A stretch of 5,158 bases of DNA from Gp6-AA40 sp050742535 (GTDB taxonomy: Bacteria > Acidobacteriota > Vicinamibacteria > Vicinamibacterales > UBA2999). Within the stretch, counting starts at the first letter, position 1. Each line of letters begins with the position of its first letter. The notes below the pieces were generated by a model. That model saw nothing but the letters and a program-made list of their open reading frames with translations. It did not search any database and was not told the DNA's origin. A program made the position numbers and the translations under genes. Location of the stretch: the NCBI GenBank assembly GCA_050742535.1, contig JBOGIQ010000392.1, positions 1-5,158 on the forward strand, read 5' to 3'. This document shows positions 1-5,158 of this stretch, in pieces.

Positions 1-960
1 TTCCCGCGCGGCGGCTGGACGGCGCTGATGTTCGCCGCCCGCCAGGGCGCCGTCGACGCGGCACGGACGCTCGCCGAACTCGGTGCCAACCTGAATCTCG
101 CCGCGCTGCCGCAAACCGATGTGCCGCTGAAGCCGGAAGAGATGCGCAGCGCCGACAACGGCGTCGGCACTACCGCGCTGGTCTTCGCCATCATCAACGT
201 GCATTACGACCTGGCGGCCGTGCTCCTCGACAAGGGCGCCGACCCGAACGTCCTCGATCTGGCCGGGATGGGCGCGCTCTACGCCGCGGCCGACATGAAC
301 AGCCTGCAGTGGGTGCAGGGGCGTCCCGCGCCGATTCTCACCGACAGGCTGGACGGTGTCGACATCGTCCGCCGGCTGCTGCAGAAGGGCGCGGATCCCG
401 ACGCGCGCCTCAAGACGCGCCCGTTGAAGCGCCACCACGACGCCGGCTCGACGATGAATTTCGGTGAGGGCACCACGCCGCTGATGCGTGCGTCGCGCAC
501 GGGGGACACGGCGGTGGTCAAGGCGCTGCTCGACGGCGGCGCGAATCCGTTTCTGACGCTGCCCGACGGCACGAACGCGCTGCTGCTGGCGGCCGGCCAG
601 GGTTATGGCGGCGTGCGCGGCGACGGCATCCGCATCGTCGTGCCCACCCCCGAAGACGCCGCCGGAGCCGTGCAGCTGCTCCTCGCTCGCGGCGTTGACG
701 TGGACAGCTTCAACACCGCCGGCAACACGGCGCTGCATGCGGCCGTCAACCGTGGCGACGCGGTCGTGAGGGTCCTCGCGTCGAAGAAGGCACGGCTGAT
801 CAAGAACAAGGCGGGTGTGACACCGCTCGAGGTGGCGCAGGGTGGAGGAGGCCGCGGCGGCCGCGGCCGCGGAGGGCCACCGGCGAGACCGCGAGAATCA
901 ACCCTGGCAATCTTCCAGCAGTACTACCCGGAAGCGTTCGCTGCTGCCAAGCCGCAGTAA
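1..960 (+). CDS. Ankyrin-repeat protein, C-terminal part (5' end outside window)
   Basis: The reading frame is open from base 1 and stops at TAA 958-960, giving 319 visible residues; the ATG at 28 lies inside an ankyrin repeat, so the true start is upstream. About six ankyrin repeats are visible. They begin near residues 4 (GWTALMFAARQG), 54 (TTALVFA, ending GADPN), 86 (GALYAAA, with an insert before the helix VDIVRRLLQKGADPD), 157 (TTPLMRASRTGD, ending GGANP), 189 (NALLLAAGQG, with an insert before GVDVD) and 239 (NTALHAAVNRGD). A partial repeat, GVTPLEVAQ, follows near residue 273. Repeats 3 and 5 carry 10-20 residue insertions. After the repeats comes a Gly/Arg-rich linker (about 281-297), then a short tail ending in QYYPEAFAAAKPQ. 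Ankyrin repeats are protein-binding scaffolds; the partner is unknown. Location cannot be judged without the N-terminus. The gene converges on the TPR gene, with 16 bp between stop codons. The family call is secure; the specific function is not. Confidence 0.93.
   Translation, partial: FPRGGWTALMFAARQGAVDAARTLAELGANLNLAALPQTDVPLKPEEMRSADNGVGTTALVFAIINVHYDLAAVLLDKGADPNVLDLAGMGALYAAADMNSLQWVQGRPAPILTDRLDGVDIVRRLLQKGADPDARLKTRPLKRHHDAGSTMNFGEGTTPLMRASRTGDTAVVKALLDGGANPFLTLPDGTNALLLAAGQGYGGVRGDGIRIVVPTPEDAAGAVQLLLARGVDVDSFNTAGNTALHAAVNRGDAVVRVLASKKARLIKNKAGVTPLEVAQGGGGRGGRGRGGPPARPRESTLAIFQQYYPEAFAAAKPQ
841..891 (+). repeat. Low-complexity GGC/CGC tract encoding a Gly/Arg-rich linker
   Basis: This stretch near the 3' end of the ankyrin gene is a run of GGN and CGC codons, reading GGGGRGGRGRGG followed by PPARP. 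At the DNA level it contains iterated ggccgc units and overlapping self-complementary sequence (gcggccgc). It joins the last partial ankyrin repeat to the C-terminal tail. Such linkers are usually flexible and basic, and such DNA is prone to slippage. It is in frame here, and the downstream frame reads through normally to the stop. Confidence 0.7.
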
Positions 961-976
961 CACACGGCCTTGGTGG
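961..976. other. 16-bp convergent intergenic gap
   Basis: Only 16 bases separate the stop of the rightward ankyrin gene (TAA, 958-960) from the stop of the leftward TPR gene (complement of 977-979, TAG). I see no hairpin followed by a T-run in either direction. The best nearby fold is the GC-TTCG-GC at about 982-989, inside the TPR gene's 3' end, which is too short to call a terminator. Transcripts from the two genes may therefore overlap at their 3' ends. Confidence 0.75.
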
Positions 977-2599
977 CTAGGGCTTCGGCTGTTGCTCGAA
1001 CTGCCGCTGCTGTTCGCTGAGGGCCGCGGCGCGAAGGCGGCGGAATTCGTCGAGATGCAGTTTTGCTTCGGCGGTGCGGCCGGTTCGCGTCAGCGTCGTC
1101 CCCATCGCGTAATGCGCCTGCGCGTTTGTGGGGTCCTGGGCGATGGCGGCACGGAGCACGCGTTCGGCGGCGTCGAACCGCTCGGCGCCGACGTGGAGCT
1201 GACCGAGCGCCGCGAGCGTTTCCGTGTCCTCCACGCCAAGACGCGTGGCCATCAGCAGCTCAATCAGCCCCTCGTCGCCGCGTCCGATTCGCACGAAGGC
1301 GAGCCCCAGATCCTTGTGGGCGTGACCTTCGTTGGGCAGCAACCGCGAGCGCGCCATGAGCGCGCGCACGACGAGGTCGTAATCCTGAAGGCGATGCGCC
1401 AGCTCCGCGATGCGCCAGTAGAGCGCGGCTTTGCCGGCGACGACGGTGAGTCCTGCGGCCTCTTCGAGCGTCGCGAGCGCGTCGAGGCCGCGATTCATCC
1501 GCTCGTAGACGCGTGCCAGAGCCCAGCGCGCCCCGCCGGATTTCGGTAGCACCGCGATCGTTTCGCGGAGGACGCGCTCGGCCTCGGCCAGCTTCCCGGC
1601 TTCTGCCAGCGTGTCGCCGAGCGTGAGGCGCGCCCGCTCGTCGCGCGGAGCCAGCTTCACCGCCGTTTCGAAATGGCGCAGGCTGTCGGGCAGCCGATTC
1701 ATCGCCCGCAACGTGACGCCGAGCACGCGATGCGCTTCGGACGATGCCGGCAGCTCGGCGACTGCTGCCTGCAGCTCCTGGATCGCCTGCGGCCCTCGTT
1801 TGCCTCGCAATGCATCCACACCGGCCAGCACCCGTCGGTGGCGGGCAGCTGGATCGTTCACCAGCGGATCGGCCATGACCGCAGCATTGAATCGAGCAAC
1901 CGCCTCGCGGTACTTCCCGCCGGCGATCAGCGCGAAGCCTTCCTCATACTGCGCGAGGGAGAACACCGGCACCTTCGATGAGAAGTCGTCGATGAGTCCA
2001 AATTGAAGGAAGGGCCGCCGTTGCGCGGCACCGCCGGCTGACGTGGCCGCCAGAAACGCCGCGGCCCGCGCCTGCACAGTCTCCGGCGATGCAGTTGGCG
2101 AGAGGCGTGCCGCCGCGAGATACGTCGCGATCGGGTCGCGCGGATCGACGTCGCCGGCCGACGCGAACGTCGCCGCTGCGTCACCGTGATGACCAGCAGC
2201 TTCCTGGAGCAGACCTTTGAAGACGTGGAGGGAAGCCCGTGTCGGCTCTGCCGCGATCGCCCCGGCCGTGGCGTGAAGGGCCTCGTCGAAGCGCACGTGT
2301 TCGGCGTAAAAGAGCGCGAACTCCCCCGGCGTCACTCTCGCGCGCCCTTTCAACGACGTTTCGGTTCTGGCTTGCGACTGTTCCCACATGTCGAGGCTGG
2401 CGGCCAGGCGGTTGAGCGCTGCCGTGACCGCCGCGCCTTCGTCACCGTAAGTACCGGCCAGGGCCGAGTGAAACTCGATGATCGAATCGAGGAACGAGTC
2501 TTTTTGCGCGGCGGCCGGGACCGGTAGCAGCAGCGCGATAAGAACCCCGACCGTCGCACGTTTCGCAAGCATTGGTGCGGCCTGGCCGCCGGAGCCCAT
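977..2599 (-). CDS. Exported tetratricopeptide-repeat (TPR) protein
   Basis: The frame gives 540 residues from the ATG at 2599. A second ATG at 2572 (residue 10) starts MLAKRATVGVLIALLLPVPAAAQ, a compact signal peptide with a basic n-region, a hydrophobic core and a likely AAA|Q cleavage after residue 31. Start 2572 gives a more typical signal peptide; neither start has a clear Shine-Dalgarno. There is no lipobox cysteine, so the product is probably soluble in the periplasm or secreted. The rest is helical repeats: TPR-like pairs at about 92-120 and 121-153, then a clearer array from about 216 to 525. The best units are near 217-248 (AGGKYREAVARFNAAV), 286-319 (ending KLAPRD), 320-353, 458-491 (ending IAQDPTN) and 492-525. 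The C-terminus is Gln-rich (SEQQRQFEQQPKP). No catalytic domain is visible. TPRs mediate protein-protein contacts. The gene is divergent from, and 76 bp from, a CRTAC1-type propeller gene, a module often paired with TPRs, so a shared role is a reasonable inference. Confidence 0.93.
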   Translation of the reverse strand: MGSGGQAAPMLAKRATVGVLIALLLPVPAAAQKDSFLDSIIEFHSALAGTYGDEGAAVTAALNRLAASLDMWEQSQARTETSLKGRARVTPGEFALFYAEHVRFDEALHATAGAIAAEPTRASLHVFKGLLQEAAGHHGDAAATFASAGDVDPRDPIATYLAAARLSPTASPETVQARAAAFLAATSAGGAAQRRPFLQFGLIDDFSSKVPVFSLAQYEEGFALIAGGKYREAVARFNAAVMADPLVNDPAARHRRVLAGVDALRGKRGPQAIQELQAAVAELPASSEAHRVLGVTLRAMNRLPDSLRHFETAVKLAPRDERARLTLGDTLAEAGKLAEAERVLRETIAVLPKSGGARWALARVYERMNRGLDALATLEEAAGLTVVAGKAALYWRIAELAHRLQDYDLVVRALMARSRLLPNEGHAHKDLGLAFVRIGRGDEGLIELLMATRLGVEDTETLAALGQLHVGAERFDAAERVLRAAIAQDPTNAQAHYAMGTTLTRTGRTAEAKLHLDEFRRLRAAALSEQQRQFEQQPKP

Positions 2600-2623
2600 G
2601 TGAGGCCAGCGGCGAAGGCGGTG

Positions 2624-2650
2624 ATTTTACACGAATTTTACAAATTTGAC
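2624..2650 (+). repeat. Three iterated ATTTTAC-like motifs
   Basis: ATTTTAC occurs at 2624-2630 and exactly again at 2635-2641; a variant, ATTTGAC, follows at 2644-2650. The first two are 11 bp apart, about one helical turn, which would place them on the same face of the DNA. The third is 9 bp further. They overlap the proposed -35 of the rightward gene, which is where an operator for a regulator of the divergent pair could lie. Regulator binding is inference; chance repetition in an AT-rich island is the alternative. Confidence 0.4.
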
Positions 2651-2666
2651 GGGTCGCGGGTAGACT
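2637..2666 (+). promoter_or_regulatory. Candidate sigma-70-type promoter for the first CRTAC1-type gene
   Basis: TTTACA (2637-2642) matches the -35 consensus TTGACA at 5 of 6 bases. It lies 18 bp from TAGACT (2661-2666), which matches TATAAT at 4 of 6. The ATG at 2676 is only 9 bases beyond the -10 box, so transcription would begin at or just before the start codon. That fits the lack of a Shine-Dalgarno there and suggests a leaderless or near-leaderless mRNA. This is a consensus match only, in an organism whose promoter preferences are unknown. Confidence 0.4.
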
Positions 2667-2675
2667 CGCCGCTGA

Positions 2676-4346
2676 ATGACGCTCCCCGTCCGCGCGTCGC
2701 TGGTCCTGACCCTGTTCAGCGTGATGCTCGCCCTTCCGCAGGCGGCTCAGCAGACCAGACTTCGCTTCACCAACGTCGCCGATTCGGCCGGGTTGACGCT
2801 GCTGAACATCGCCGGGAACCCGACAAAGGACTACCTGCCGGAAGCCAACGGCAACGGCGTCGCCTTCTTCGACTACGACAACGATCGCGATCTCGACATT
2901 CTCGTCGTCAACGGTTCGACCTTCCGCGCGCTTCTCAAGGGCGGGACGCCGATGGTCGCGCTCTATCGGAACGACGGTCAGCAGTTCACGGATGTCACCC
3001 AGGCCGCCGGCCTGACGCGACGCGGTTGGGGATCCGGCGTCTGCGTTGCGGACTACGACAACGACGGATTCGAGGACGTTTACGTCACAGCATTCGGTCC
3101 GAACGTCCTGTGGCGGAATGTCGGTGGTCGCACGTTTGTTGCGACCAAACAGGCGGCTGACCCGCGATGGAGCACCGGATGTGCCTTCGGCGACTACGAT
3201 CGCGACGGCGATGTCGATTTATATGTCGCCAACTACGTGAAGTTCATTCCAGGGAAGGTTCCCCCTCGCGGCACGCCCTCGTGCTCCTACATGAACCTGC
3301 AGACGTTCTGCGGCCCCCGTCCGCTGCCGGGTGAACCGGACACACTCTACCGCAACGAAGGTGACGGAACGTTCACGAATGCGACGAAAGCGGCTGGTGC
3401 CGTGGAACCGGGTCACTACGGCTTTGGGGTCGTCTTCAGCGATCTGGACGACGACGGCTGGCCGGACATCTACGTGGCGAACGACTCGACGCCGAATCTG
3501 TTTTTTCACAACCAGCGCAACGGGACATTCAGCGAGCGCGGGCTGCAGTCCGGCCTTGCCGTAAGCGCTGACGGGCGCGAGCAGGCGGGCATGGGCGTGG
3601 ACGTCGGCGACTACGACGGCGACGGCCGGCTCGATGTGATCAAGACCAACTTCGCCCAGGATTACACGTCGCTCTACCGCAACGAGGGCAACGGACTATT
3701 CCTCGATGTGAGCTATCGCTCCGGTCTGGCGGCGACGTTAGGGCCGTACCTGGGCTGGGGCGTGGGACTGGTCGACTTCGACAACGATGCGCTTCTGGAC
3801 GTCTTCATCGCGAACGGTCACCTGTATCCCGATATCGAGAAGACCGGGTCGAGTACGTATCGGCAGCGCAACCATCTGTTCCGCAACGCCGGACGCGGTC
3901 GTTTTCGTCTGGTCACGATTGAAACCGGTGGGCCGCTGCTGCTCCAGCAGTCGAGCCGCGGCGCCGCGTTCGGCGACTACGACAACGATGGCGACGTTGA
4001 CATCCTGGTCTCGGTTATCGACGGCAGGCCGATGCTGCTGCGCAACGACTCGAGCGGAGGACACTGGGTTACCCTGCGGCTCGAAGGCACGACCAGCAAT
4101 CGGTCTGCAATCGGCGCGAAGGTGACCATTCGGGCCGGCGGCCGGCAGCAGGTCGCCGAGGTGCGCAGCGGCGGCAGCTACATCTCCCACAACGACGCCC
4201 GCGTGCATTTCGGTCTAGGTTCGGCGGCGCGAGTGGACCGCATAACCGTTCGATGGCCGAACGGCAGCGAGGCCACCTTCGGTCCGGCGGTGCGCGACCG
4301 CTTTTACGTCATTCGCGAAGGGGCAAGCATCCAGCCGGATCGATAA
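2676..4346 (+). CDS. CRTAC1-family exported FG-GAP beta-propeller protein with ASPIC/UnbV domain
   Basis: This is a complete 556-residue protein. Residues 1 to about 25 form a signal peptide (basic R6, hydrophobic 8-20, then PQAAQQ). The first ATG is chosen because it supplies this signal; no Shine-Dalgarno precedes it. The body is an FG-GAP/VCBS propeller with seven Asp-rich calcium-loop motifs starting at D66, D126, D173, D256, D312, D367 and D434. Five follow DxDxDG (for example DYDNDG at 126 and 434); the first has Arg and the sixth Ala in place of the Gly. Seven motifs fit a seven-bladed propeller like integrin alpha. Most motifs are followed by the family pattern LYRN.G..F. Cysteines C123, C169, C203 and C212 could form disulfides in an exported protein. 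The C-terminal ASPIC/UnbV domain (about 463-549) shows IGAK (479-482), SGGSYIS (498-504), HFGLG (511-515) and WPNG (527-530). Such domains are linked to calcium binding and extracellular interactions, but bacterial function is not established. A paralogue follows after 91 bp. Confidence 0.96.
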   Translation: MTLPVRASLVLTLFSVMLALPQAAQQTRLRFTNVADSAGLTLLNIAGNPTKDYLPEANGNGVAFFDYDNDRDLDILVVNGSTFRALLKGGTPMVALYRNDGQQFTDVTQAAGLTRRGWGSGVCVADYDNDGFEDVYVTAFGPNVLWRNVGGRTFVATKQAADPRWSTGCAFGDYDRDGDVDLYVANYVKFIPGKVPPRGTPSCSYMNLQTFCGPRPLPGEPDTLYRNEGDGTFTNATKAAGAVEPGHYGFGVVFSDLDDDGWPDIYVANDSTPNLFFHNQRNGTFSERGLQSGLAVSADGREQAGMGVDVGDYDGDGRLDVIKTNFAQDYTSLYRNEGNGLFLDVSYRSGLAATLGPYLGWGVGLVDFDNDALLDVFIANGHLYPDIEKTGSSTYRQRNHLFRNAGRGRFRLVTIETGGPLLLQQSSRGAAFGDYDNDGDVDILVSVIDGRPMLLRNDSSGGHWVTLRLEGTTSNRSAIGAKVTIRAGGRQQVAEVRSGGSYISHNDARVHFGLGSAARVDRITVRWPNGSEATFGPAVRDRFYVIREGASIQPDR

Positions 4347-4437
4347 AGGGCGAGCTTTCTGCCGGTGCACACGGCTCATCAACAACGAGGCCGGCACCCT
4401 CGACATCGGAGATTTCGACGGATACGATCCCGACGCT
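4347..4437 (+). other. 91-bp gap between tandem CRTAC1-type genes
   Basis: The gap has no hairpin plus T-run terminator and no convincing promoter, so co-transcription of the two CRTAC1-type genes is likely. It contains GGAG at 4408-4411, but this is 26 bases before the chosen GTG, too far to act as a normal ribosome-binding site. The sequence is open in the frame of the downstream gene back to the TAA at 4243-4245 but offers no start codon upstream of 4438. In that frame, 4402-4437 reads like part of an FG-GAP motif (LDIGDFDGYDPD). Confidence 0.55.
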
Positions 4438-5158
4438 GTGTTCGTTCGCGTTCTCGTCATCGTCGCGGGCCTCGCAGCCACGGCCCGACCGGACACGCTC
4501 GCCGCCGTTCTCGGATCGTCGCAGAACGTGCCACAGACACGATTGGCGCTTCCTGTGTTTCGCGACGTCGCGCGATCGGCAGGCCTCGACTTCATCCACA
4601 ACAACGGTGCGAGCGAGGAAAAGTTCTTTCCGGAAATCATGGGCTCGGGTGGCCTGCTGCTCGATTTCGACAACGACGGATGGCTCGATATTTTCTTCGT
4701 CGACGGGGGATCGTTCGCGGATCCGGCCGTCGCACGCCGGGCCCGTCACCGGTTGTATCGCAATCGTGGCCGGGGCTCGTTTGAAGACGTGACATCCAGT
4801 TCGGGGATCCGGCACCGCGACTACGGGATGGGAGCCTGCGCGGGCGACGTCGACAACGATGGGGCGATCGATCTCTACGTGACCAATGTGGGGCCCAACG
4901 CGCTGTATCGCAACGATGGCCGGGGAAAGTTCACGGAAGTCCCGAAGGCCGGAGGAGCAGACGACGCACTCTGGGGCACCAGCTGCGCGTTCGTCGACAT
5001 TGATCGCGACCGTGATCTCGATCTCTTTGTCGCGAATTACGTCGATCTACGCCGCGGAAATCAGTTCTGCGGGATACCGGGTCCGCCACCCATCCGTGAA
5101 TACTGCCACCCCCTTGTGTATCCGCCGTTGGCGAGCAGGTTGTACCGCAATGACGGCC
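4438..5158 (+). CDS. Second CRTAC1-family exported FG-GAP propeller protein (3' end outside window)
   Basis: The frame runs from GTG 4438-4440 to the window edge without a stop, giving 240 residues. The GTG is chosen because it is the first start codon in the open frame and begins a signal peptide (VFVRVLVIVAGLAATA, likely cleaved after A16). A downstream ATG at 4639 would cut into the family's first conserved block (PEIMGSGG). No Shine-Dalgarno is visible. Three propeller motifs are present: D76 (DFDNDGWLD), D137 (DVDNDGAID) and D187 (DIDRDRDLD, lacking the usual Gly). The protein aligns colinearly with the upstream gene's product. Shared landmarks are F-x-DVA-x-SAGL at the N-terminus, GPNxLYRN, CAF-x-D, VANYV and RLYRNDG. 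Cysteines C134, C183, C211 and C223 match C123, C169, C203 and C212 of the upstream protein. The ASPIC/UnbV domain expected at the C-terminus would lie outside the window. It is probably a diverged tandem paralogue in the same operon. Function is undefined beyond probable extracytoplasmic calcium-dependent binding. Confidence 0.9.
   Translation, partial: MFVRVLVIVAGLAATARPDTLAAVLGSSQNVPQTRLALPVFRDVARSAGLDFIHNNGASEEKFFPEIMGSGGLLLDFDNDGWLDIFFVDGGSFADPAVARRARHRLYRNRGRGSFEDVTSSSGIRHRDYGMGACAGDVDNDGAIDLYVTNVGPNALYRNDGRGKFTEVPKAGGADDALWGTSCAFVDIDRDRDLDLFVANYVDLRRGNQFCGIPGPPPIREYCHPLVYPPLASRLYRNDG

Larger units (their letters stand above)
2600..2675. promoter_or_regulatory. Divergent intergenic control region with AT-rich island
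   Basis: This 76-bp gap lies between the divergent starts of the TPR gene (leftward) and the first CRTAC1-type gene (rightward), so promoters for both probably sit here. Positions 2621-2650 are strikingly AT-rich against otherwise GC-rich sequence. If the TPR protein starts at 2572 instead, the leftward leader is 27 bp longer. On the minus strand, TAAAAT (complement of 2624-2629) resembles a -10 box, but I find no convincing -35 at the right distance. The promoter role is inferred from position and base composition. Confidence 0.6.

Noticed and set aside
979..992. GC-TTCG-GC hairpin as a terminator at the convergent junction
   Set aside because: The stem is only about two or three base pairs, lies within the TPR coding end, and has no T-run on either strand.
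1346..1370. Direct repeat gagcgcgc-cat-gagcgcgc
   Set aside because: It is a short repeat inside the TPR gene and is explained by Ala/Arg codons (RALMARSRL); nothing suggests a separate element.
842..1549. Long rightward open frame (about 235 codons) covering the end of the ankyrin gene and the antisense of the TPR gene
   Set aside because: It begins inside the Gly/Arg tract of the ankyrin gene in another frame and continues antisense to well-supported TPR repeats. Its product is Arg/Ala/Glu-rich with no recognisable domain, which is typical of shadow frames in GC-rich DNA.
2871..4000. Recurring near-identical ggcgactacgac-type DNA repeats
   Set aside because: They are the codons of the propeller calcium loops (GDYDxDG) and follow from the protein repeat, not from a mobile or regulatory repeat.
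3738..4208. Leftward open frame of about 156 codons antisense to the first propeller gene
   Set aside because: It lies entirely within a strongly supported CDS. Its Val/Ala-rich composition mirrors the antisense of GAC/GAT-rich calcium-loop codons, and no family signature is visible.
4215..4815. Overlapping leftward and rightward open frames across the junction of the two propeller genes
   Set aside because: None shows a domain. Their products are Arg/Ser-rich, and the frame that matches the CRTAC1 family here is the one starting at 4438.

Overview
The window is GC-rich and almost entirely coding. It holds four protein genes, two of them cut by the window edges. The gene set is an ankyrin-repeat protein, an exported TPR protein and two exported FG-GAP/ASPIC-UnbV (CRTAC1-type) beta-propeller proteins. 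This combination, with high GC and no clear Shine-Dalgarno sequences, is what I would expect from an Acidobacteriota-like (perhaps Vicinamibacteria) or other large-genome environmental bacterium. The taxon is inferred from gene content only; no marker gene is present.

Layout. Positions 1-960 (+) are the 3' part of an ankyrin-repeat gene whose start lies upstream of the window. It ends 16 bp from the end of a convergent gene. Positions 977-2599 (-) encode a 540-residue protein with a signal peptide and about ten TPR-like helical repeats. Positions 2600-2675 form a short divergent intergenic region with a conspicuous AT-rich island. The island contains repeated ATTTTAC motifs and a plausible promoter that would give an almost leaderless transcript for the rightward gene. 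Positions 2676-4346 (+) encode a complete 556-residue CRTAC1-type protein: signal peptide, seven Asp-rich FG-GAP/VCBS calcium-loop motifs, then a C-terminal ASPIC/UnbV domain. After a 91-bp gap, a second, clearly paralogous CRTAC1-type gene begins at a GTG (4438) and runs off the right edge.

How the genes may work together. The two propeller proteins and the TPR protein are all predicted to be exported. In CRTAC1-type proteins of environmental bacteria, TPR and FG-GAP/ASPIC modules often occur in one polypeptide or in neighbouring genes. A TPR gene divergent from a tandem CRTAC1 pair therefore looks like a split version of that architecture, and the three products may act together in the periplasm or at the cell surface. 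The molecular function of bacterial CRTAC1/ASPIC-UnbV proteins is poorly defined, and nothing here identifies a substrate. The ankyrin gene is convergent and need not belong to the same unit.

No RNA genes, CRISPR arrays, insertion sequences, phage genes or defence systems were seen. The most interesting points are the propeller tandem with its shared cysteine pattern, the repeat-bearing divergent control region, and the unusual start region of the second propeller gene.
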